This document shows positions 26,622-34,300 of a stretch of DNA of 64,000 nt, piece after piece (positions within the stretch are counted from its first letter, which is position 1; each line of letters opens with the position of its first letter). The translations under genes were made by a program, and so were the position numbers. Origin of the DNA: Thalassobius sp050633445 (GTDB lineage Bacteria; Pseudomonadota; Alphaproteobacteria; Rhodobacterales; Rhodobacteraceae); the NCBI GenBank assembly GCA_050633445.1, contig JBOEGN010000034.1, positions 120,055 through 184,054 on the forward strand. Direction: 5' to 3'. The notes beneath the pieces were generated by a model. The model had not been told where the DNA came from. It searched no databases and saw only the letters and a list, made by a program, of their open reading frames with translations.

Positions 26622-27137
26622 CTATTTCGCCAACGCACTGTCGCCATCCAGATACTGGGCAAATGTTCGCTGAAACCAACTCAGTTTCTCAGTATCGTCT
26701 ATACCGAGGGCCAGAGCGACTTGATTGTGACAAATCAGGTCCAAGTAACGCTTGACTGGTGGCTCGCGCGCTTCAATCAGCAAGATTTCCGACCAGATTT
26801 CCGAGAGGTCATTGGTTGCTTCATCGCAGCGTCGCACCATGCTTCGTTCGAGCGCAAGAAACTCACCCGCCAAGCCGTTGTGTAGGCGGGCTTTTGCGGA
26901 GATGCGCCCAACCAGTTCCAGTGCCTGAGAAATGGCGACCAGCGCTCCAGCCGTTAAGCTGACCCATTCGTCACTCTTGGAAAGAAGCGACACGACCACT
27001 GCCGAGCCGCTTAAGAGCGACAAGAAGGAAAAGGCGTTCGACCAGCTATCAAAAAACCGCTCTCTCGCTCGATGATAGCGAATTGACCGTTGCATATGGC
27101 AGATCAATTCGTGTCTGTCGTCACTCGTTTTCGCCAC
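26622..27137 (-). CDS. Two-TM SLATT-like membrane protein
   Basis: About 171 residues if it starts at GTG 27137 (VAKTSDDRHEL); the frame is open further upstream but then overlaps the preceding gene deeply. Layout: N-terminal MQRSIRYHRARERFFDSWSN, two adjacent hydrophobic segments (FSFLSLLSGSAVVVSLL and VSLTAGALVAISQAL), then a helical cytoplasmic part with LALERSMVRRCD and IEAREPPVKRYLD. This is the topology of SLATT proteins, two-TM putative pore-forming effectors linked to nucleotide-sensing immunity. The family call is by architecture only. Its place among lysogeny genes suggests expression from the prophage and a role in exclusion of other phages. Confidence 0.5.
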   Translation of the reverse strand: MAKTSDDRHELICHMQRSIRYHRARERFFDSWSNAFSFLSLLSGSAVVVSLLSKSDEWVSLTAGALVAISQALELVGRISAKARLHNGLAGEFLALERSMVRRCDEATNDLSEIWSEILLIEAREPPVKRYLDLICHNQVALALGIDDTEKLSWFQRTFAQYLDGDSALAK

Positions 27138-27312
27138 TTCCGGTGTCTTCCTTCCGCCGCGGTGCGGGTCTCGTCGGTGCAACATAGTTGTTTTCGATAG
27201 TCACCGATCTTGAGCCATCGGAATAACTTGAGCTTCTATCCTGTCCCTGACCGCCACGATTGCCTGTGTTACGCTCTGTTGAGGTGTTCTCGCCTCGTTT
27301 TCTGTCTACCAT
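27121..27312 (-). CDS. Small polar, low-complexity phage protein
   Basis: 63 residues rich in Arg, Gly, Ser, Asn (RKRGENTSTERNTGNRGGQG), with SVTIENNYVAPTRPAPRRKE in the second half. GAGGAC precedes the ATG. It overlaps the start of the SLATT-like gene by about 16 bp, so the two are coupled. Disordered; a partner or regulator of the membrane protein is possible but unproven. Confidence 0.55.
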   Translation of the reverse strand: MVDRKRGENTSTERNTGNRGGQGQDRSSSYSDGSRSVTIENNYVAPTRPAPRRKEDTGSGENE

Positions 27313-27333
27313 AGTTTGTCCTCGATCTCAATT

Positions 27334-27416
27334 TTAGTTGACAGGTGCCCCGCTCCAGACGACTTCGCCAATGATTTCAAAGTCATCCATGTCGGGCTGA
27401 TTTAGGTGTACGGCGG
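27334..27416 (-). pseudogene. 3'-end remnant of an S24-type phage repressor gene
   Basis: The minus strand reads AAVHLNQPDMDDFEIIGEVV then WSGAPVN and stop, the typical end of S24/LexA-like phage repressors. The intact repressor upstream ends GSIVGEVVWSGHRWN. The remnant has no start and abuts the lipoprotein stop. It is followed by a leader (AATTGAGATCGAGGAC on the minus strand) nearly the same as that before the lipoprotein gene. Confidence 0.7.
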
Positions 27417-27857
27417 CTATAAATGGCCACAGCTCATGTCACCCATGGCCCACTTGGCGGGCGGGCTAAGGTACAACCTTTCGCTGGCAGCCTGTGGCCC
27501 GGTTTTTACGCTGATCTTTGAGCCCTCAGCTACCTTTTCGACGCGAACGAGAGCATAAGGCATAAAAACAGTACCGCTCATAAAACTGTAAACTTCACCA
27601 TATCCTAAATCGGGGTAAAGCTCAGTTTCCAGTTCGATTGATGATGGAGCGACCGACACTATTGGCCCAAATCCCCAACACTCCCTTGCGGCCTTAACAA
27701 TGTTACGGTAGGCGGCTTGGTAGTTTCTTGGCACAGTCTGGACCAGTTCGAACGGCTGAGAGTCAAAGTCACTTTGGCTCTGCAGTGAGCAAGCCGCCAC
27801 CCCGGCGATCAGTGCGATTGCGCTGAACGTTCTTGCTAACATGTTCATGTTGTACAT
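27417..27857 (-). CDS. Lipoprotein moron of the prophage
   Basis: 146 residues with a lipoprotein signal (LARTFSAIALIAGVAACSLQ; lipobox VAAC). The mature part has NYQAAYRNIVKAARECWGFG and DLGYGEVYSFMSGTV, similar to small BPTD-like lipoproteins seen in phages and hosts. Minus-strand GAGGAC precedes the ATG. It lies between the intact repressor and a duplicated repressor end, so it looks like a later insertion. A lysogen-expressed surface or exclusion role is a guess. Confidence 0.7.
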   Translation of the reverse strand: MYNMNMLARTFSAIALIAGVAACSLQSQSDFDSQPFELVQTVPRNYQAAYRNIVKAARECWGFGPIVSVAPSSIELETELYPDLGYGEVYSFMSGTVFMPYALVRVEKVAEGSKISVKTGPQAASERLYLSPPAKWAMGDMSCGHL

Positions 27858-27917
27858 AATGAAATCGTCCTCAATCTCAATTGGATCGGCGTTGACAAGG
27901 CTCTGGGTCCAATTGCT

Positions 27918-28595
27918 CTAATTCCACCGATGCCCCGACCAGACCACTTCGCCAACGATGCTTCCAGATATGGAGTTCATGTTGGCACCGGTGTGATACT
28001 CGGGCGGAAAGGTCGCTTGATCCAGGTTGTCGCTGCGCACGATGATGGCGTGGCCGGCTACCAGCTCGAACCGCTTGATCCGGGTGCCATCGGTGGGGTC
28101 ATTATAAACGTAGATATGGCCGTTTCGGATATCGCGCTTGCTGCGGTCGATCATGACCATGTCACCGTCATAGATACTCGGCTCCATGCTCTGACCCCGC
28201 GCGGTGATGAGGACGGACTTTCCCGGCTGAATACCATTATGTAGGAGCCAGTCCTTTGAAAAGGCCAGATGGTCGATCGGCGGTTCGTCGAAATTGATAT
28301 AGCCCTCGCCAGCGGCCGCGCAGGCATCATGCCGAGCTACGGTAGCAAATCTGTGGCCATCGACCTCTACCTCCGGAGCGTGGGTGATGTCGCGGGGTGG
28401 ACCGAAATAGAGTTCCAGATCCAGCACCTCAGCGAGCTTCTGCAAAGCAGAGATATTATACCGCTTATCTGTGGACCTAGAGGAGCGCATATTTTTGATG
28501 AGCGCGTAGTTCCCAACGGCAAGTTTAGATGCGGCTGCATCGCTAAGTCCCTTCTTCCTGAGGGCCTCATCAATCATGGCAAGAATCGGATCCAT
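27918..28595 (-). CDS. LexA/CI-type phage repressor (HTH plus S24 peptidase)
   Basis: 225 residues. The N-terminal HTH lies at residues 5-60 (LSDAAASKLAVGNYALIKNM) and the C-terminal S24 domain has Ser136 in ARGQSMEPSIYDGD and Lys174 in TRIKRFE as the self-cleavage dyad. An Ala-Gly at 95-96 (AAAGEG) is a candidate cleavage bond. This predicts RecA-dependent autocleavage and SOS induction, unlike the Mu c repressor. The gene is divergent from the early operon, across an 88-bp control region with matching operator boxes. Confidence 0.88.
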   Translation of the reverse strand: MDPILAMIDEALRKKGLSDAAASKLAVGNYALIKNMRSSRSTDKRYNISALQKLAEVLDLELYFGPPRDITHAPEVEVDGHRFATVARHDACAAAGEGYINFDEPPIDHLAFSKDWLLHNGIQPGKSVLITARGQSMEPSIYDGDMVMIDRSKRDIRNGHIYVYNDPTDGTRIKRFELVAGHAIIVRSDNLDQATFPPEYHTGANMNSISGSIVGEVVWSGHRWN

Positions 28596-28601
28596 TTAGT
28601 G

Positions 28602-28678
28602 AACTTAGCCAGTAGAAGCTAAATCAGCAATATTTAGCCAAAATAGTCTTGATCGCATTCGCCCAATATGGCTAAGTT
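28602..28678. promoter_or_regulatory. Repressor operator region between repressor and early operon
   Basis: AACTTAGCCA at 28602-28611 and its exact reverse complement TGGCTAAGTT at 28669-28678 flank the region. TATTTAGCCA at 28631-28640 matches at eight of ten positions and AGCTAAAT at 28617-28624 is a partial box. These are the likely binding sites of the S24 repressor and the Cro/Ner-like protein, covering both divergent promoters. Confidence 0.75.
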
Positions 28679-28683
28679 GTGCC

Positions 28684-28935
28684 ATGACACAGAGACAGCA
28701 CCTCATTACGCTCGCCGAAACCCTCGCCACACATCAGGGCGTGACGCATTACGCGATTTCCATGCGGGCTCTCGGCAAAGGCGATTTCTTCAAAAAAATG
28801 ATTGAACGCGGCACCGACTGCCGTACCCGCACGGCTGAACGCCTGATGCAGTGGTTTTCGGACAATTGGGATGAAGGTCTGACCTGGCCTGCCCATATCG
28901 AGCGCCCCGCGCCGACTGAGGAGAAAACAACATGA
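28684..28935 (+). CDS. Cro/Ner-like early DNA-binding protein
   Basis: 83 residues. A helical N-terminal domain (LAETLATHQGVTHYAISMRA, LGKGDFFKKMIERG) fits a helix-turn-helix; the second half reads RTAERLMQWFSDNWDEGLTW. It is the first gene of the early operon, starting 6 bp after an operator box and facing the repressor, the position of Ner or Cro. It may shut down the repressor promoter after induction. Confidence 0.65.
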   Translation: MTQRQHLITLAETLATHQGVTHYAISMRALGKGDFFKKMIERGTDCRTRTAERLMQWFSDNWDEGLTWPAHIERPAPTEEKTT

Positions 28936-29264
28936 ACGCCCAGTCAGATTTTTACGGCACTTTCATTCCGACAGACGACCTTCGCGCCTTTGCCCAGCCC
29001 CAGCCGCACCATGCGGTTGGAGAACTGGCGGCTTCGGAGGCGGGGCGCTTCCGCGCGATCTGCGCCGATCTGCTGACCTATCGCTCGCAGGATCCGGCTT
29101 CGATCACGCCGGAACTGGTGCCCAATCATATCCTGATCGAATTCGCCCGCGCGCCGGGCGCTCTCACGGCCATCGAAACGGCTGTTGCCTGCATGTACTT
29201 TTCCGACATCTGCGGCGAGCTGCTGGCCCATCGCCTGCTCGCGGAAGCGGAGGGACGGGCATGA
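28932..29264 (+). CDS. Early phage protein, hypothetical
   Basis: 110 residues, acidic and mostly helical: FIPTDDLRAFAQPQPHHAVG then FRAICADLLTYRSQDP and AIETAVACMYFSDICGELLA. It overlaps both neighbours by 4 bp. I do not recognise the family. Confidence 0.6.
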   Translation: MNAQSDFYGTFIPTDDLRAFAQPQPHHAVGELAASEAGRFRAICADLLTYRSQDPASITPELVPNHILIEFARAPGALTAIETAVACMYFSDICGELLAHRLLAEAEGRA

Positions 29265-29707
29265 GCGGGACCACTGGGAAAGACATGCTGACCGAGGCGC
29301 GGGGTATTCTCGCGAGCGCGGCTTTTTTCGACAATGCGGATGTGCTTTGGGCCGTCGGAACTATCGCGCGCCTGGGTACTGAATGCGAAGTTGAGATGAT
29401 CAAGAGCCTGCAGATCGCCTTGGAGTGTGGATGTGAGTGTGGCTTTGGTCTGACCCTGTTGTATCTGCGTCGGTTTGTAGCGCGGCTGGAGAAGCTCGAC
29501 CCGGCGGAATGTGCGATGCGCCTAAAGAATATGTGCTGGGCCTACGGTGTCTGGATGATGCCATTGCCGCCCGCAACCTATCGGCCTGATCACTATGAAA
29601 TCAGCCTGTTTGGCCTGACGGCTGCGGGAACTACCCCCGAGCAGGTGTCAGAAAATTGGTTGCGGGCGGCGCGCGCGCATCTGGAATGCGCGGGGGTGAC
29701 GGCATGA
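29261..29707 (+). CDS. Early phage protein, paralogue 1
   Basis: 148 residues. The C-terminal region YGVWMMPLPPATYRP, YEISLFGLTAAG and ENWLRAARAHLE matches the next gene (NGVWTVPEDPDAYSP, FEVGLFGVSA, NWRIAARRIL). It has an unusual Cys-rich centre (LECGCECGFGLT). Unknown function. Overlapping ATGA starts place it in one translationally coupled row. Confidence 0.6.
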   Translation: MSGTTGKDMLTEARGILASAAFFDNADVLWAVGTIARLGTECEVEMIKSLQIALECGCECGFGLTLLYLRRFVARLEKLDPAECAMRLKNMCWAYGVWMMPLPPATYRPDHYEISLFGLTAAGTTPEQVSENWLRAARAHLECAGVTA

Positions 29708-30156
29708 GTGTTCTTCCCACCGTCAAATTGATAGCGGATGCCAACCGCATCCTGGACAACCTGCCGTTTCTGAGTGATCTGGACGTGCTCCGGGCCTGTG
29801 AAACCATCATTCGCCTGGATGATGGTGCCGAAGCTGCCAGGGCGCGCAAGCTGCGGGACGATCTGGAGCGGCAAGCCGAGCAACTGCATTCCCTCGATTT
29901 CATTCGGCTTCGCGCCGCTATTGATATGCTGGAAAACGTCGATTCAGGCGCACGGTTTTTGCTGCTCAAGAGCCTTTGCCTGGCCAATGGCGTATGGACG
30001 GTGCCCGAAGACCCGGACGCCTACAGCCCTGTGTGGTTCGAGGTCGGCCTGTTTGGCGTTTCTGCCATAGCCGAACAGCAAGACCAGTTGGAGGTCAACT
30101 GGCGTATCGCCGCCCGTCGCATTCTGGCCGAGTATAACTGCGAGGAGGTCGCCTGA
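29704..30156 (+). CDS. Early phage protein, paralogue 2
   Basis: 150 residues from the ATG at 29704, which overlaps the previous stop; an earlier in-frame start would overlap more deeply. It is a paralogue of the preceding gene, sharing the ILDN..F/LASAAFFDN N-terminal helix and the VW..P..Y..VGLFG C-terminal part, but lacks the Cys cluster. Tandem duplication followed by divergence is likely. Function unknown. Confidence 0.6.
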   Translation: MSVLPTVKLIADANRILDNLPFLSDLDVLRACETIIRLDDGAEAARARKLRDDLERQAEQLHSLDFIRLRAAIDMLENVDSGARFLLLKSLCLANGVWTVPEDPDAYSPVWFEVGLFGVSAIAEQQDQLEVNWRIAARRILAEYNCEEVA

Positions 30157-30230
30157 TGGCCGCTCGCACCCCCCTGAAACCGCGCTGCGTTGCCTGCTCG
30201 CCGCGCATTCCTGCTGGTTTCGGGGCACTG

Positions 30231-30268
30231 ACCGGGGGCCTCCTCCTCCTCGCCCCCGGTCTTTTTTC
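30231..30268 (+). terminator. Rho-independent terminator inside the early region
   Basis: ACCGGGGG (30231-30238) pairs with CCCCCGGT (30253-30260), followed immediately by CTTTTTTCC. This is a textbook intrinsic terminator. It lies between the first early genes and the ParB/transposase block, so the latter needs antitermination, read-through or its own promoter. Confidence 0.85.
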
Positions 30269-30375
30269 CAGAATTCCGTTGGCCCTTTTGGGGAGGGCCA
30301 AAGCCGGGACGCGCGCAGTGACTGCCGCCGCTCACGCTACCTACCTGCGCGCGTCCAGACCACGTTGGAACAAAA

Positions 30376-31224
30376 ATGACGGCTGATATGACCCTGACCT
30401 TGCCGATGACCCTGATCGACGTGCCGAAAGGCCGCGCCCGCAGCCTGGATGCTGCTTGGGTCGAGAGTTTGGCAGTCCTGATCGGATCGCAAGGCCTGAT
30501 GCATCCGATCCGGGTGCGCGCAGTGGGCGAGCGTTTTGAACTGGTGTCAGGACTGCGCCGCTATTGCGCGGCTGAATTGCTGGGCTGGGTGTCCATTCCT
30601 TACACGCTGTCGACCGCTGAAACGGCGGATGACGCGCGCCTTGAAGAAGTGATGGAGAACCTCGGCCGCGAAGCACTGATCGCGTTGGACCGCTGTCATT
30701 CCCTCTATGAGTTGAAACAGGTCTGGGAGCGGAAATATCCTGAGACTGCGCAGGGTGGTGACCGCAAAAGCAAGGCGACTAAAATCAAAATGCAAACTTT
30801 GCACTTTGATCAAGAGCAACAGGAAATCTTCGGATTTGCCCAATCGAATGCCGAAAGAATCGGCCTCTCAAAGCGGTCAATTTTTCTCGCAGTTGCGATT
30901 TGGGAGAAGCTGTCCCCTGCCTCGCGTGACCGCCTTGTTGGCACCGCGCTGGCCTACAAGCAGACTGAGCTGAAGGCGCTTTCCGAGCTGTCTCATAAGC
31001 TGCAGGGGCAGGTTTTGGACCTTGTGCTAGGGGATGATGACGTAACCAACGTCTCAGGTGCCCTCCAGGCCCTTGAGGGTGGCGTTGTGCCTGATCCAAT
31101 CGAAAAGCAGCTTACCGCGTTGCGCAAAACCGTCAGCAAACTGCCTGAGCCGGTGTTTGATCGCCTGATCCTTGAAAACGAAGAGCGCGTTATCGCGGCT
31201 TTGAAACGGCAGGGGCGGATCTAG
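30376..31224 (+). CDS. ParB-like nuclease-domain protein preceding the transposase
   Basis: 282 residues. The N-terminal ParB/Srx fold is visible: PMTLIDVPKGRARSLD, GLMHPIRVRAVGERFELVSG then LRRYCAAELLGW, and the ENLGREAL region. The middle (residues 120-200) contains an HTH-like QSNAERIGLSKRSIFLAVAI. Such proteins are regular neighbours of MuA in alphaproteobacterial transposable phages; a role in transposition control or DNA binding is likely but not established. Its stop TAG shares a base with the transposase GTG. Confidence 0.78.
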   Translation: MTADMTLTLPMTLIDVPKGRARSLDAAWVESLAVLIGSQGLMHPIRVRAVGERFELVSGLRRYCAAELLGWVSIPYTLSTAETADDARLEEVMENLGREALIALDRCHSLYELKQVWERKYPETAQGGDRKSKATKIKMQTLHFDQEQQEIFGFAQSNAERIGLSKRSIFLAVAIWEKLSPASRDRLVGTALAYKQTELKALSELSHKLQGQVLDLVLGDDDVTNVSGALQALEGGVVPDPIEKQLTALRKTVSKLPEPVFDRLILENEERVIAALKRQGRI

Positions 31225-33488
31225 TGGCAGGCTCCTCGCAAACGCAGGTCTATTTCAGCGCTCGGGAAATGGCGGAGCTCGCGAAATCGCGTGGTATCGC
31301 CAATTTTCCGCATACAGAGCGCCGCGTGAGAGACTATGCCGTTCGCGAAGGCTGGAACGATCTGCCTGAAACCTTGTGTCGTAAGCGGCCTGGGCGCGGT
31401 GGCGGGCTAGAGTACCATTTCTCTCTTCTGCCCGAAGGGGTGCGTGCGGCGCTGGACGCCAATTTCGTCCGGGCTTCAGCAGTGCAGCGACACGAGGCAC
31501 GGGCCATCGCAGATCAGGCCAAGCTGGACGCTGTGCGCAGCCATGCTTTACCGCCACGCGCCCGCGCCGTCATGGAAGCCCGCGCCGAAATCCTGACATC
31601 CATTGAGGGGTTTGCCGTTGCCAACGGGCGTAAGCGCGCCTGGGGCATCGCCCGCTTCCTTGAGGCTCAGGAAGAGTATGAAACCCGTCAGGAAATCGAA
31701 AATCGCCGCGATAGTGGCGAATTCCTAACAGATCGGGAGGCTGAAAGCCTTGCTTTTCCGCTGGTTTTGACCGCGCCTGACGGGTTTCAAGTCGATCCCG
31801 AGCGTCTTGTGTTGGCCAATGACCGCAAGTCGGCCGCAACCATTAAGCGCAGCACCCTGTATGCGTGGTTTAAAGCCCGCGCCGAAGGTGGAGTAGTTGT
31901 CTTGGCTCCGACACCGCCCAAGGCGCAGGCTCCTATCCATCCAGGTTTCTCGGATTTCCTGAAATTCTATGCGATCGGCTCGAAACCTTCGGCCACGGAT
32001 GCTCTGGGAGAGTACCTGAAAACAGAGCCGCCGCGTGAAAAACGCATCACCCTGTCGCAGGTCCAGTACATCCTGCGCGAACGTCTGAACAACATCGAGA
32101 AACATGTCGGTCGCGAGGGGCTTTTGACCCTTCGTTCGCGCATGGCCTATGTGACCAGGACAACCGAGGGCATGTGGCCAACTACGATCTATTCGGCCGA
32201 CGGCAAAACCTTCGACGCCGAGATCGCTGACCCTGTCTCGGGCCGCCCGATCCGACCGGAAATCACGACAGTGATTGACGTTGTGACCCGCAAGATCGTT
32301 GGAATTTCGCTGGCGCGGTCGGAAAACCGGATCACAGTAGCCGAGGCCTTGCGCCGGTCCTGTCAGGAAAACGGGATATGCGCCATTTTCTACGTCGACC
32401 GCGGACCAGGCTACAAGAACAAGGCGATGGATGCCGATGTCAGCGGCCTAATGGGACGGCTAGGTGTCACCAAAATGCACGCTGCCCCCTATGGCTCGCA
32501 AGCCAAGGGGCGCATCGAGAAGCCGAACGACAGTGTCTGGAACACGCTGGCCAAGCGCCTGCCGACCTATATCGGGCCGGACATGGACAAAGAGGCCGGG
32601 CAAAAGGTCCATAAGATGACCCGTCGCGACCTTGACCAGTTTGGCCAGTCCCGGCTCTTGCCGGAATGGGCTGATTTCGTGGCCATGTGCGAGGCGATGG
32701 TCGATGAATACAACAACAAGCCTCACCGTGGTCTGCCCAAATTCCGCGACCCGGAAACTGGCAAGAAACGCCACCTGACGCCCAATGAAAGCTGGGCGTC
32801 GCATGTCGCTGACGGTTTCGAGCCGGTCACGATTGACCAGGACGAGGCTGATGACCTGTTCCGCCCCTATGAGATCCGCGTGGCCCGTCGCGCCGAGGTG
32901 CAGTGGAATACCAACACCTATTTCCACCACGAGCTGGAGCGCTATCACGAACAGAAAGTCATGGTCGGGTACGACTATCACCAGGCCGACAAAGTTTGGG
33001 TGCGCGAGTTCGACGTGGAGTCCGGCCAGCCTGGCAGGCTGATCTGCGTGGCCGAGTTTATGGGGAATGCGCAGCGCTATGTGCCACTGTCATATGAGCG
33101 CAAGGCCATGGAAGATCGCGCCAAGGGCCGTTTGCGCCGTCTGGAGCGCAAGGTTGAAACCGTCGAAGCGGAACGTGGGGCACCGACCCTTGTCGAACAC
33201 CTGAACGAAGTGCCGATGGTGGACATCACCCCTGCTGAAGAACCGGTCAAGCAGCCTGTTGAGGCGGTCAACCCGCCCGAGATGATCGAGCCCGCAGCGC
33301 CTCGCCGCCGGACATTTGAATCCGACGAAGAACTGGCGCTATGGGCGCTGGATAACCCTGAAGAGATTTCCCCCAAACAAGCAGCGCTGCTGATGGATTG
33401 CCTGAAGCGTCCAATTGCAACGCAGGCGCTTGAGCTGGCGGGGGTCGACACGGAGGCGCTTTGGAACCTCCTCCGTGCCGTCGCATAG
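31224..33488 (+). CDS. MuA-family DDE transposase
   Basis: 754 residues starting GTG at 31224. An N-terminal winged-helix DNA-binding region comes first (YFSAREMAELAKSRGI, RRVRDYAVREGWND). The catalytic RNase H-like core carries D326 in SADGKTFDAEI, D392 in FYVDRGPGYKN and E432 in KGRIEKPNDS. A Mu-type beta-barrel follows (EIRVARRAEVQWN; VWVREFDVESGQPGRLI) and a charged C-terminal tail that would contact MuB. It catalyses strand transfer for integration and replicative transposition. Confidence 0.92.
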   Translation: MAGSSQTQVYFSAREMAELAKSRGIANFPHTERRVRDYAVREGWNDLPETLCRKRPGRGGGLEYHFSLLPEGVRAALDANFVRASAVQRHEARAIADQAKLDAVRSHALPPRARAVMEARAEILTSIEGFAVANGRKRAWGIARFLEAQEEYETRQEIENRRDSGEFLTDREAESLAFPLVLTAPDGFQVDPERLVLANDRKSAATIKRSTLYAWFKARAEGGVVVLAPTPPKAQAPIHPGFSDFLKFYAIGSKPSATDALGEYLKTEPPREKRITLSQVQYILRERLNNIEKHVGREGLLTLRSRMAYVTRTTEGMWPTTIYSADGKTFDAEIADPVSGRPIRPEITTVIDVVTRKIVGISLARSENRITVAEALRRSCQENGICAIFYVDRGPGYKNKAMDADVSGLMGRLGVTKMHAAPYGSQAKGRIEKPNDSVWNTLAKRLPTYIGPDMDKEAGQKVHKMTRRDLDQFGQSRLLPEWADFVAMCEAMVDEYNNKPHRGLPKFRDPETGKKRHLTPNESWASHVADGFEPVTIDQDEADDLFRPYEIRVARRAEVQWNTNTYFHHELERYHEQKVMVGYDYHQADKVWVREFDVESGQPGRLICVAEFMGNAQRYVPLSYERKAMEDRAKGRLRRLERKVETVEAERGAPTLVEHLNEVPMVDITPAEEPVKQPVEAVNPPEMIEPAAPRRRTFESDEELALWALDNPEEISPKQAALLMDCLKRPIATQALELAGVDTEALWNLLRAVA

Positions 33489-33523
33489 GCACCCGAAGGT
33501 GTCAGAACTGAGGAGAGCATAAC

Positions 33524-34300
33524 ATGCGGGATTCATTTGTGGAAACCGAAAATTACCGCCGATTTATCGACCTTCTGAAGTCGATTGATGAGCGTGGTGC
33601 CGAGGAGTCTTGTATCGCGATTGTCGATGGCAAGCCCGGTCTTGGAAAAACGACGACGCTCCGTCGCTGGGCCTCGCAGACGACCGAGGGTGTGTACCTT
33701 CGCGCGTTGCCGGGTTGGGATTATTCCACCCTGCTGACCGATCTTTTGCGCGCAATGGATGTTGACGAGTACATTCACAAGAAAGCGGCCAAGTACGAGC
33801 GTATCATCGCTGATCTTAAGATGCGCAAGGTAAATGCGGACATGGCTGGAGTTCCGTTTGCGCTTGTCATTGACGAATGTGATCTGATTTCTCGCCGAGC
33901 CGAAATCATGGAAACCATCCGAGCCATTTCGGATACCATTTTCCTGCCGACGATTTTGATCGGTATGGGTAATCTTCGCAATGACTTGCGGCGCTTCGAC
34001 CAGATCAGCAGCCGTGCGCCACATCGAACCGAATTCAAGCCTTTGGAAATCGAGGACACGGCAGCGCTGATCAATAAGAAGTGTGAGGTGCCAGTCGCCA
34101 ACGACCTGATCCAGTTTGCGCACGGCGCGTGTAAAGGATTTAGCCGTGAAGTTTTGGATGCCGTCAAATCCATTGAGCGTTTCGGCCTTCGTTTTGATTA
34201 CGATGCGGGTGGCGTCACCATGGCGGATATGGCTGGCATGCACCTGGTGAATGATCGCGCCAGTGGCAAATCAATCAAAGTGCCCGGAGGTCGGCGGTGA
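33524..34300 (+). CDS. MuB-like AAA+ ATPase, transposition target selector
   Basis: 258 residues. Walker A is DGKPGLGKTTTLRRWA, Walker B PFALVIDECDLI, sensor-like LIGMGNLRNDLR. It follows the transposase by 35 bp, the Mu A-B order. In Mu the B protein binds target DNA, activates A and gives target immunity. The C-terminal domain is short (to VPGGRR). Confidence 0.88.
   Translation: MRDSFVETENYRRFIDLLKSIDERGAEESCIAIVDGKPGLGKTTTLRRWASQTTEGVYLRALPGWDYSTLLTDLLRAMDVDEYIHKKAAKYERIIADLKMRKVNADMAGVPFALVIDECDLISRRAEIMETIRAISDTIFLPTILIGMGNLRNDLRRFDQISSRAPHRTEFKPLEIEDTAALINKKCEVPVANDLIQFAHGACKGFSREVLDAVKSIERFGLRFDYDAGGVTMADMAGMHLVNDRASGKSIKVPGGRR

Noticed and set aside
26464..26679. Minus-strand frame of 71 codons after the SLATT-like gene
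   Set aside because: It overlaps the SLATT-like gene and its protein-like character is low; the hairpin at 26539-26565 lies inside it.
30156..30386. Open + frame of 76 codons after the second early paralogue
   Set aside because: A perfect intrinsic terminator (30231-30268) lies inside it, and its composition is not phage-like after the first 20 codons. Coupling of its ATG to the previous stop is the only point in favour.
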